From Caldilineaceae bacterium bin5 (lineage in GTDB: Bacteria; Chloroflexota; Anaerolineae; Caldilineales; Caldilineaceae), in NCBI GenBank assembly GCA_002238445.1, contig MPML01000037.1, forward strand, positions 1 to 45,614: a DNA stretch of 45,614 nt, given 5' to 3'. The notes under the pieces were generated by a model. The model made no database searches and was not told where the DNA came from. It saw nothing but the letters and a program-made list of their open reading frames with translations. Made by a program: the position numbers and the translations under genes. Positions 17,947 through 25,500 of this stretch are shown in pieces. Each line of letters opens with the position of its first letter. Within the stretch, counting starts at the first letter, position 1.

Positions 17947-18471
17947 CTACTTGGGTTGCGCCTTCAGAATTCTCGGCGACCACTGGCTCTTGATATAGGC
18001 CAACACCGCCCAAATTTCAGTATCGTCAAGCTGGTCTTCGAAACCGATCATGTTGCTCTTGTAACCCATGCCAACAAAAGCTTCCGTCCCTATCTTGGTA
18101 ATCTCAAATAGCTGCTCGTCGGGGTGATGCCACGTGTGACCAGTCTCATCGTGCGGAGGGGCTGGGAGATATCCGTTCTCATCCCGTGCCTTCCAATTGG
18201 CCTGCCCCTCAAGCTCCGCGCCGTGGCAGGAGGCGCAATACTGCTGATAGAGAATCTCTCCCAGCGCCACCAATTGCGTGTTGGAAGCGTCCGCCCCCTC
18301 AACTGGCCCCTCGACCTCAGGAAGACTGACTTCGGTCGGCGCTACCGTAGCCTCCTCGGTAGGAGCTTCGCTCGGCAACGCTTGGCCGCCCCCTTCATTC
18401 TCAGCCGGCCCGCAGCTCGAAAGGGAAAACGCCGCCGCCAGGATCAGGAACAACAAGATTCCGTTTTTCAT
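17947..18471 (-). CDS. mono-heme cytochrome c lipoprotein
   Basis: A 174-residue exported protein. A signal sequence with a lipobox-like end (LSSC, Cys20) is followed by a 40-residue Glu/Pro/Thr-rich linker and a cytochrome c domain (about 65-165). The heme motif is C79-A-S-C82-H83, and a methionine in GMGYKSNMIGF is a likely distal ligand. The fold resembles small class I cytochromes used as electron shuttles or as sensor/partner domains. The start is 3 bp after the M19 dipeptidase stop, so the two are co-transcribed although functionally unrelated on their face. Confidence 0.88.
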   Translation of the reverse strand: MKNGILLFLILAAAFSLSSCGPAENEGGGQALPSEAPTEEATVAPTEVSLPEVEGPVEGADASNTQLVALGEILYQQYCASCHGAELEGQANWKARDENGYLPAPPHDETGHTWHHPDEQLFEITKIGTEAFVGMGYKSNMIGFEDQLDDTEIWAVLAYIKSQWSPRILKAQPK

Positions 18472-18474
18472 TCT

Positions 18475-19545
18475 CTAGTCCTTTAGCGACTCCCGCAAGA
18501 GCCGCAGCCAGTTCCCATGACAGATCGCCGCGATATCGTCTTCCGCGTAACCGTTGCCGCGCAGTAACTCCGGGACCCGCTGCAGATCCGCGATCGTGTC
18601 CAGGTCTGCCGGCGACTGCTCGCGACCAAAGCCGCCGTCAAGATCGGTCCCAATGGCGATGTTTTTGGCATTGCCTGCCAACTCGCATATGTGATCGATG
18701 TGGGGCACCATATCTGCCAGCATAATATCGTAGTTCCACTCCTGGCCAGCCCGCCACTTTGTCGACATCATCCAAACGTCCATCGCCATGCCGACGACCC
18801 CGCCGCGTTCGATGATCGCACGCAGCTGCTCGTCGCTGAACTGTCGCTGGTGCGGGACGATCGCCCGGCAATTGTTGTGGCTGGCCAGCACCGGGCCATT
18901 GTAGATCTCCAGCGCCTGCCAGAACGATTCATCTGATAAATGCGTCAGGTCCAGTATGATTCCCAGGCGCTCCATCTCCTGCAGCAGCGCCGGCCCCATC
19001 TCCCCCAGTCCGAGTTCAGTACCCGTGCCGCCAGCATAGCGGTTGGGGCCGTAGTGGGACGGACCGATCGCCCGCAGCCCCGCATCATACCAGAACTCAA
19101 CATGCTCCGGAGTCAGGATCGGATCTGCCCCTTCCATCGACAGCACAAAGCCTAATGGTGGCTCCTCGCTGCCCGTATCCTCCCAGGCCGTCCATTCACT
19201 CCAGTGATCATCCAGCTGGGTCCCGGAAGTGATGATGCGCACGAGCCCCAGATCCTCCAGCCCTCTGTAGTAGGCAAGATGGCCCTGCGCCATCGCGCTG
19301 GCCTGGGTCGGGTGATCGTAGTCGATATTTGGCGTCGGGCGTCCCGTCGAACGGGCGATAGCAGTCGCGAAGCTAAGAGCCACCCGGCCCTTGCGCATCT
19401 CCGGAAACGCGACCGTGCCGTAGCCCTGTCCCTTGCCGCTGTTCTTCTGCTCAGTCGCGCGAATCGTATAGACCGAACGCGTCAGATCCCGGTTGCCCTG
19501 CAGCGCGTTCATAGCCAGATCGAGGTGGGCGTCGATGAGAAGCAT
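18475..19545 (-). CDS. membrane dipeptidase-like protein, peptidase family M19
   Basis: A 356-residue metal-dependent dipeptidase of family M19 (renal dipeptidase fold, amidohydrolase-like barrel). The binuclear zinc ligands are visible: HxD in DAHLDL near the N-terminus, the bridging Glu in SMEGADPI, His in LTHLSDESF, His in ASHNN and Asp in GTDLDGGFG. There is no signal peptide, so it is cytoplasmic. M19 enzymes cleave dipeptides, including some with D-residues. The ATG at 19545 follows GGAG by 7 nt; upstream in-frame codons lack family similarity. Confidence 0.88.
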   Translation of the reverse strand: MLLIDAHLDLAMNALQGNRDLTRSVYTIRATEQKNSGKGQGYGTVAFPEMRKGRVALSFATAIARSTGRPTPNIDYDHPTQASAMAQGHLAYYRGLEDLGLVRIITSGTQLDDHWSEWTAWEDTGSEEPPLGFVLSMEGADPILTPEHVEFWYDAGLRAIGPSHYGPNRYAGGTGTELGLGEMGPALLQEMERLGIILDLTHLSDESFWQALEIYNGPVLASHNNCRAIVPHQRQFSDEQLRAIIERGGVVGMAMDVWMMSTKWRAGQEWNYDIMLADMVPHIDHICELAGNAKNIAIGTDLDGGFGREQSPADLDTIADLQRVPELLRGNGYAEDDIAAICHGNWLRLLRESLKD

Positions 19546-19797
19546 GGAGTACTCCAGACTGTGCGGTTGTCTGAACCTATGCTGATGATTCAGAAACGGA
19601 GTGAGGACCATTCATGTGGCTGCCTGCCTTGACCGACGCGGTCGCACTCCTGCTTCGAGGGCGTCCGAATGCGCTCGGTCGGGGCGCGCAAAGGCGTTTG
19701 AAGGAAGGAAAGCCGCCGCCGGCACGCATGACAGAGCCGTCTCTGACGGCCTCGTCACACATTTCGGCGGGACATTGCGAGTTGTGCTGCAACTTCG

Positions 19798-20718
19798 TTA
19801 CATGGCCGGAATCTGCAGCTGCCGTTCGACGTTCAAGCTGGCGCGGTCCACTACGACGACACCGTCCTCACCGCCAGCGTAGATACGGCCGTCTACCTCC
19901 AGCAAACAGAGGGCGGCGCTGCTGCCGTCCACCGGAGACCAGGCCGCGCCGTCATGCGAACACCACAACTGCGTGTCATCGCTCAACAGCCAGTTGACCT
20001 GAAGGTCGCCTGCAGCCGGTGACGAACTATTCGAACCGTCTGTCAGCGCGATCAGCGAGTTCACCTGCTCGGGCGCTCCTTCCACCACTGAGAACGTGCG
20101 GCCGCCGTCTGTCGATCGCCAGAGGCCGTCCGTCTCTGTGCCTGCCAGCACAAGACCGCTGCAATGCACGTCTGGCGCGATCGCCACAGTCTGGTAGGCG
20201 GCGTCAGCGGATTCACTGCGCTTCCACCCCAGCCCCGCATTGGGTGAACGATAGATGCCTTCCTCCGTTCCGGCAAAGACTACCTGCCAGCGCGGCCACG
20301 CGTTTTCGTCCATTGGCGGCGCCCACGCCAGCGTCAGAACCGTCAGATTACGCAGTCCGAAGTTGCTGGGCATCCAGCGCAATCCTCGATCGCGGCTGCG
20401 AAGCACGCCGTCCCCTTCGCTGCCTGCCAGTATCAAGCCGGTATCGTCGTAGTCAGGTGCCGAAGCAAAAGTGAGCACAGCCGAATCAGTGCCCTCCTGC
20501 CAGGCCGCCTGCCACTGCTCAGCGGTCTCCAGAAGATAGGCCACACCAAACGGCGCGCCGCCGGTAAAGATGCGGTCTCCAAGAGAGCAGGCCGTGGTCA
20601 GCCTTTCTTGCGGTTGGGGCGTAGGCGTCAGTTCTTCCTCGCCAACGGCGAAAAGTCCATAGGGGCCGGCAGCCCAAATGCTGCCTTCATATTCAGAAAG
20701 CGAGAGAATTATCGACAT
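19798..20718 (-). CDS. BNR/Asp-box-type beta-propeller protein
   Basis: A 306-residue protein made of repeated propeller blades. Asp-box-like motifs are visible: RSRDRGLRWMP, STDGGRTFSVV and SHDGAAWSPV. This places it with BNR/YCF48-like propellers, often scaffolds rather than enzymes. There is no signal peptide or membrane helix. The start lies 3 bp after the stop of the divergent chaperonin gene, and the two are almost certainly one operon. The function is unknown; a partner or client of the chaperonin is an attractive inference. Confidence 0.75.
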   Translation of the reverse strand: MSIILSLSEYEGSIWAAGPYGLFAVGEEELTPTPQPQERLTTACSLGDRIFTGGAPFGVAYLLETAEQWQAAWQEGTDSAVLTFASAPDYDDTGLILAGSEGDGVLRSRDRGLRWMPSNFGLRNLTVLTLAWAPPMDENAWPRWQVVFAGTEEGIYRSPNAGLGWKRSESADAAYQTVAIAPDVHCSGLVLAGTETDGLWRSTDGGRTFSVVEGAPEQVNSLIALTDGSNSSSPAAGDLQVNWLLSDDTQLWCSHDGAAWSPVDGSSAALCLLEVDGRIYAGGEDGVVVVDRASLNVERQLQIPAM

Positions 20719-20721
20719 CGT

Positions 20722-22374
20722 TTACGGTTCCATACTCTGTGTTGGATCGCGGTGGAAAACGATTGTGTTTGTGCCCAAGGCCATCAGGGCGCCGCTGACT
20801 GCTGTTTCCAGTACCGCGGTCTGCACGCCGGTAACATCCACCAAGCCTGTTTCGCGTGCATTGACAATCTCTTTGCGGACGACATCATAGGCATAGGCCG
20901 GCCCGGCCTCTTCCAGGCGAAGAGCAGCTACCGAGGGAGATTCGATGCCCGCGTTCTTGACGATCTGCAGGAAAGGCGCGTCCAGGGCATCGTTCAAAAC
21001 CTTGACGCCAAACTTCTCCTCACCATCCAGCTCCAGTTTGTCCAGCGCCTTGCGCGCGTGGACAAAGGCCGCGCCGCCGCCCGGTACAACGCCGGTCCTG
21101 TGGGCTTGAGAAACTGCGGTAAGCGCCCGCTCCGACAGATTAGACAGAATCTCGCGCTCTTGCTTGAGGTTGGTGCCTACTTTCAGCACACCCATGCCGC
21201 CGTTGAGCGCTGCCAGCCGGTTGATGATGTCCGTGCGTTCCTCATCATCCACCCGCAGCCCTTCAAGCCGGTTCCGAAGCTGTTCGACTGTCTCCTGTAC
21301 CGCTGCCGAGCGACTCTGATAGGGCTGCAACTGCATCGTCTTGCGGTCAACCTGCACCCGCATCGCTTCGCCCAAATCATCCTCTTTGGCCTTGGCGGCG
21401 TAGGCGTAATAGTTACGCCCAAGAATGGTCGCCCCCGTGAGCGTCGTCAAATCGTGGAAGGCCATCCTCCGCGGATCGCCTATCTCCTTCAACTGGATGC
21501 CGAGAATCGAAATCTTCTTCTTTTCTTCCGTCTGGTTGCGCACGATTACATGGAGCGCCTCTTCCTTGAAGTGGGAGGCGATTATCACAAGTGACTTCTT
21601 GCCCATCTTTATCGCCGCCTCAATCAACGCCACCGTCTCTGCCGCCTCCGATAGCGTGTCATCAACCAGCGCAATTGTGGAATCCCCATAAATGGCCCAT
21701 TTGCGAATCGGGTCAGTATAGAGATGGAAGCTCGCAATTTCGGCCTTGTAATTGGCGCCGGCGTGGTACTCGCGTGCCAGGAAGGGAGCCACAAACTTCT
21801 CCACCGAGACGCGCGCGTCTGGGCCGAGCAGATAGCTCAATTCACCAATTGTAGCGGCCAGATTGCGGTCTTTCACTACTGTCATGGCAACCAGGGCAAG
21901 GTCATCCTCAGTCTCAACGGGGTACGCCGTATCCTTCAGGCCCTGGCGTACCGCTGCAGTGGCGGCCTGCAGGCCGATCTCAAGGTCACGGAAATTGATG
22001 CCTGCCGTCAACATCTTCAGCGCCTGGAGGTAAATCTCTCGGGTCAGAAGAGCTGTAGCTGTACCGCCGTCCCCCACCTGCCCGGCGATTCGCCAGACAA
22101 TGTGACGCATCAGCATCGCGCCGACATCCACCTTAGGATCCCCCAGGCTGAGAATGCGACGGACAGCCGTTGCCGCGTCATCCAGCAACTCCGGACCACG
22201 CGTGCCGTCTCGTTCATGCACCACATGCCCGCCGACCGGGCCGAGGGTCGGCGCCAGCAAATCGGCGATACTATTGATGCCACTGCTCAGGCTCTCGTGG
22301 GTCTCTTCCGGGCCGGCGACCGCGGCCCTGTAATTTTTTATGCGTTCCAACTTTACACCTCGATTATCTGCCAT
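20722..22374 (-). CDS. divergent GroEL/cpn60-family chaperonin-like protein
   Basis: A 550-residue protein colinear with GroEL over its whole length. The nucleotide-binding GDGTTAT-type motif is GDGGTAT (101-107) and the GxVxGGG motif is GVVPGGG (428-434). Key residues differ: TLGPKG is TLGPVG (43-48), and the segment aligned with GroEL Asp398 (EDALHA) is ERALTA, putting Arg416 in place of the aspartate required for ATP hydrolysis. The C-terminal Gly-Gly-Met tail is missing. It may bind but not hydrolyse ATP, or act as a scaffold. It is not the housekeeping GroEL, since no groES is adjacent. It lies 60 bp downstream of threonine synthase and 3 bp upstream of the propeller gene. Confidence 0.85.
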   Translation of the reverse strand: MADNRGVKLERIKNYRAAVAGPEETHESLSSGINSIADLLAPTLGPVGGHVVHERDGTRGPELLDDAATAVRRILSLGDPKVDVGAMLMRHIVWRIAGQVGDGGTATALLTREIYLQALKMLTAGINFRDLEIGLQAATAAVRQGLKDTAYPVETEDDLALVAMTVVKDRNLAATIGELSYLLGPDARVSVEKFVAPFLAREYHAGANYKAEIASFHLYTDPIRKWAIYGDSTIALVDDTLSEAAETVALIEAAIKMGKKSLVIIASHFKEEALHVIVRNQTEEKKKISILGIQLKEIGDPRRMAFHDLTTLTGATILGRNYYAYAAKAKEDDLGEAMRVQVDRKTMQLQPYQSRSAAVQETVEQLRNRLEGLRVDDEERTDIINRLAALNGGMGVLKVGTNLKQEREILSNLSERALTAVSQAHRTGVVPGGGAAFVHARKALDKLELDGEEKFGVKVLNDALDAPFLQIVKNAGIESPSVAALRLEEAGPAYAYDVVRKEIVNARETGLVDVTGVQTAVLETAVSGALMALGTNTIVFHRDPTQSMEP

Positions 22375-22434
22375 CTGGTTTGGCTGATTGTTCGGCTTGT
22401 CTCTCTATTTCACCTGCGTCCATCGATATCGAAT

Positions 22435-23613
22435 TTATGACCACAAATGGGCGTATTTCAGCCCGGTACCTGTGTTGAACAATACCACCGTTTCATCCCC
22501 TTGCAGCCAGCCCGATTCTAGCAGCCGGACCTGACCCGCAAGCGTTGCCGCGCCCTCAGGGGCAGGAAAGACACCGGTATGTTTCCCCATCTGTCTGGCG
22601 CAGCGCAGCATCTCGTCGTCCGTTACCGCAATCGCGGCGCCGTCGCTCTCCCGCACTGCCTCCAGAATCAGAAAGTCACCGACCGCTGCCGGGACGCGCA
22701 GGCCATCTGCCACCGTCTTCGCCCCCTGCCACGCTTCGGCAAACTCCTCGCCCTGCTCGAAGGCGCGCACCATCGGCGCACAGCCGCTGCTCTGAACACT
22801 GACCATGCGCGGCCGTTCACTACCGACCAGGCCCATCTCTTCCATCTCGTCAAACGCCTTCCACATCCCCACCAACCCGGTGCCCCCGCCGGTCGGGTAG
22901 ATGATCACATCGGGCATACGCCAGCCGAGCTGCTCAACGACCTCATAGCCCAATGTCTTCTTGCCCTCAATTCGATAAGGCTCCTTGAGCGTGCTTACAT
23001 CGAACCATCCGAACTCTTCGACCTTCTCCCGCACCCTGGCTCCGCAGTCGGTGATCAGACCATCAACAAGCGTGACCTCTGCACCCAGATTGTTGCATTC
23101 CACCCGGAAAGCGTCAGGTACGTCCTCCGGCATATAAACGTGGGCCGGCAGACCTGCTTTTGCGGCATACGCGCTCATTGCTCCAGCCGCATTCCCAGCG
23201 CTTGGTATCGCCAGCTCCGCCGCGCCCAACTCAAATGCGCGGCCAACTGCCATCACCAGCCCCCTAGCCTTGAAGCTGCCGGTGGGGTTCAGTGACTCAT
23301 CCTTTATCAGCGTATGCGGGCAACCGATTTCGCTGCCCAAATCCTCCGCGCAGATCAGGGGCGTCCAACCTTCTCCCAACTTCAGTTGCGCCTTCCTTGT
23401 CCGAACCGGAAGCACTTCCTCGTATCGCCACAGAGACGGTTCTCGCTCTTTCATCGACGCACGCGTAAGCGTTCTCGCCGCTTTAGCGAGATCGTATCGC
23501 GCCAGCAACGGCTTTTCGCAGGCCCGGCACAGGTTTATCAGCTGATCTGCATCGTACTCCTCACCACATCTGCTACAGGAAAGATGGGTGAGCGTCGAAC
23601 TGGTTGTTGTCAT
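22435..23613 (-). CDS. thrC: threonine synthase
   Basis: A 392-residue PLP enzyme that converts O-phosphohomoserine to threonine. The N-terminal zinc-ribbon-like segment has two CxxC pairs (CSRC and CRAC). The PLP lysine is K115 in NPTGSFKARG, and the phosphate-binding loop is PTGGGTGLVGM. This layout is typical of the bacterial class with an N-terminal ribbon, though some members act on related substrates. The start at 23613 (MTTTSS) is chosen from homology; the SD is weak and an in-frame ATG at 23685 is possible. A TATAAT on the minus strand at 23774-23769 could be its -10. Confidence 0.85.
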   Translation of the reverse strand: MTTTSSTLTHLSCSRCGEEYDADQLINLCRACEKPLLARYDLAKAARTLTRASMKEREPSLWRYEEVLPVRTRKAQLKLGEGWTPLICAEDLGSEIGCPHTLIKDESLNPTGSFKARGLVMAVGRAFELGAAELAIPSAGNAAGAMSAYAAKAGLPAHVYMPEDVPDAFRVECNNLGAEVTLVDGLITDCGARVREKVEEFGWFDVSTLKEPYRIEGKKTLGYEVVEQLGWRMPDVIIYPTGGGTGLVGMWKAFDEMEEMGLVGSERPRMVSVQSSGCAPMVRAFEQGEEFAEAWQGAKTVADGLRVPAAVGDFLILEAVRESDGAAIAVTDDEMLRCARQMGKHTGVFPAPEGAATLAGQVRLLESGWLQGDETVVLFNTGTGLKYAHLWS

Positions 23614-23922
23614 ACGCTTTGTCCGGTTAATGGATTCTGTCCGGCGCCAGAACGGAGAGCATCGCACGCTGTCGCTTTTTGACATATGGAAAGAGGCAGA
23701 GGCACAGGGGAGCCAACTGCCTGCTCAATTGTACTTCGCTTCCCTCTGGTTGGCAAAATTTGCCACCGATTATACAGTTCATTCGATGACCATGATGAAG
23801 GACCTGCCAGCCCAGGTTGGCAACTCTGCCAGCAACGGACCATGTCAAGCCATTACTGCCAGCGACAGGGCCGCAGGCGACCGCGAATAGGTTCGGGATC
23901 CGTCTTACAGCAGCCCTCAAAA
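23614..23922. other. non-coding upstream region of threonine synthase
   Basis: About 300 bp without a credible gene. It holds a minus-strand TATAAT (23774-23769) without a good -35 and the left 8-bp target duplication (23915-23922) of MITE copy 3. Nothing else is recognised. Confidence 0.5.
23915..23922. repeat. left target-site duplication of MITE copy 3
   Basis: CCTCAAAA directly abuts the left terminal repeat and is repeated exactly at 24209-24216 after the right terminal repeat. The match extends to 9 bp (CCCTCAAAA) if the terminal C is counted. Confidence 0.8.
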
Positions 23923-24208
23923 GTAACTACTAAGCCACAGCAGTTGACCGGCCAGTCCCCCTTGGAACCATTCAGGCTCTTGGTGACGCAACTGGTGTGC
24001 AGCCGCCGCCATGCTCGCCAGCCGACACGTTGCGAAGAAGGCACACGGTCGGTGAGCCATGTTTTTGTAGGGGGGCGTTGCGGGGGCGCAGCCCCTGCAC
24101 AAGGGAGGCCGCTTGCGGCCGACCGCCCAAAATACAACAATGAGGGGAGAAGGAACACCTTTGCTCGCCTCGTACAGGTTTGCGAATCAGTTGCGGCTGA
24201 GTAGTTAC
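23923..24208 (+). mobile_element. MITE-like element, copy 3 (complete, with target duplication)
   Basis: A 286-bp non-coding element. The left end is GTAACTACTAAGCCACA and the right end, read inward on the other strand, is GTAACTACTCAGCCGCA: 15 of 17 positions identical. Exact 8-bp direct repeats CCTCAAAA flank it (23915-23922, 24209-24216), which shows transposition rather than segmental duplication. The interior has GC-rich palindromes; the hairpin at about 24105-24121 (GGCCGC-TT-GCGGCC) differs in sequence from copies 1 and 2 but keeps the pairing. Duplications of 8-9 bp are known for families such as IS256, IS4 and ISL3; the parent is not identified here. Confidence 0.88.
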
Positions 24209-24216
24209 CCTCAAAA
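24209..24216. repeat. right target-site duplication of MITE copy 3
   Basis: CCTCAAAA, identical to 23915-23922, directly after the right terminal repeat. Confidence 0.8.
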
Positions 24217-24274
24217 TAGAGACGAGAATCGGGTCCCAAAGGTTCGCTTCCTTTCACATAGCAGTCGATCAAAC

Positions 24275-24303
24275 TTGACAACCCCTTCGCAGTAACCGAT
24301 ATT
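24275..24303 (+). promoter_or_regulatory. candidate promoter of the ABC-2 exporter operon
   Basis: Perfect TTGACA (24275-24280), 17-nt spacer, GATATT (24298-24303) as a weaker -10. The predicted start is about 80 nt before the ATPase gene. It lies 67 bp beyond the end of MITE copy 3. Confidence 0.55.
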
Positions 24304-24390
24304 TTCTCCTTGGGCGTCGACCGGTTTCGAAAAATTCCCTCTGTCGAAACTTTCCCCAAGTGCATCCGTATGTATAGGTGAGGCGAAATA

Positions 24391-25395
24391 ATGCAAACAA
24401 TGGTAGAGACGCGCAACCTGCGAAAAACCTATAGCCGCGCCGACGGCTCCACCATAGAAGCCGTCAAAGGTGTGGACCTCGAAATCCGCCAGGGCGAAAT
24501 CTTCAGCCTGCTCGGCCCCAACGGCGCCGGCAAAACCACCACCATCTCTATGATCAGCGGTCTGGTGACGCCAACCGAAGGGGACGCAACAATCGGCGGC
24601 TTCTCTATCACCACGCAGTCGATGGAGGCCAAGCGCCTGATGGGATTCGTTCCCCAGGAGATCGCCCTCTATCCCGAGCTCAGCGCACGGCAGAATCTCG
24701 CCTTTTTCGGAAGAATGTACGGCCTGGGTGGAAAAACGCTCAGCCGCCGCGTCGATGAACTGCTGGACTTCGTAGACCTGGCCGACCGCCAGAAAGATCG
24801 CATCGACACCTTTTCCGGCGGCATGAAGCGCCGCGTCAACCTCGCAGCCGGTCTCCTGAACAGTCCCCCGCTCATCTACATGGACGAGCCTACCGTCGGC
24901 ATCGATCCCCAGAGCCGGCGCCGCATCCTTGACACCGTCAAAACGCTGCGCGACGAACAGGGCATGACCGTCCTCTACACCACCCACCTGATGGAAGAGG
25001 CCGAGGAGCTGAGCGACCGCGTCGGCATCATGGATCACGGCGAGATCATCGCCATGGGGACTCAGGATGAACTGACGCAGCAAGTAGGTGAAGAAGACAG
25101 GCTGGAAATAACGACAGGCGCACAGAACGTGGGCGAAGCGCTGATCGAGCGCATGCAACAGGAAATTGCCGGCGTAACCCGGGTTCTCTACAATCCGCCA
25201 GAGCAGATCGGTGACAACGGCAGCGAATCCACGCCCGCTCGCCTGACAGTATTTGCCAAACGGGGCCGCACCGCGCTCCCGCAAATTATACAAACGCTTG
25301 ACGCCGCTGGCATCGACATCCAATCTGTTGAAGTTCTTGAGCCCGACCTTGAAGCGGTATTCCTGGCGCTGACAGGCCGCGCCTTGCGTGACTGA
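24391..25395 (+). CDS. ABC-2 exporter ATP-binding protein
   Basis: A 334-residue ATPase of the CcmA/DrrA type, energising export through ABC-2 permeases. Walker A is GPNGAGKTT (42-50), the signature FSGGMKRRVNLA (141-152) and Walker B LIYMDEP (161-167) with catalytic E166; the H-loop is in LYTTHLMEEAEEL. The C-terminal 80 residues form the extension common in DrrA-like proteins. Two different permease genes follow on the same strand, so the complex is probably a heterodimer of permeases with a homodimeric ATPase. An alternative ATG lies 9 bp downstream. Substrate unknown: drugs, lipids and polysaccharides are all handled by this class. Confidence 0.9.
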   Translation: MQTMVETRNLRKTYSRADGSTIEAVKGVDLEIRQGEIFSLLGPNGAGKTTTISMISGLVTPTEGDATIGGFSITTQSMEAKRLMGFVPQEIALYPELSARQNLAFFGRMYGLGGKTLSRRVDELLDFVDLADRQKDRIDTFSGGMKRRVNLAAGLLNSPPLIYMDEPTVGIDPQSRRRILDTVKTLRDEQGMTVLYTTHLMEEAEELSDRVGIMDHGEIIAMGTQDELTQQVGEEDRLEITTGAQNVGEALIERMQQEIAGVTRVLYNPPEQIGDNGSESTPARLTVFAKRGRTALPQIIQTLDAAGIDIQSVEVLEPDLEAVFLALTGRALRD

Positions 25396-25500
25396 CTCCC
25401 GGGTCCGTCTCTCTCAGATACCAACCGCGGCCGACTGACGTCCGCGTAATGACCGCCTGTTAACACCACACTCTCGATCTTCCCCGGACCGCCCTGAACG

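Noticed and set aside
20608..21594. 328-codon open frame antisense to the chaperonin-like and propeller genes
   Set aside because: Both minus-strand genes have clear motifs; this frame has none.
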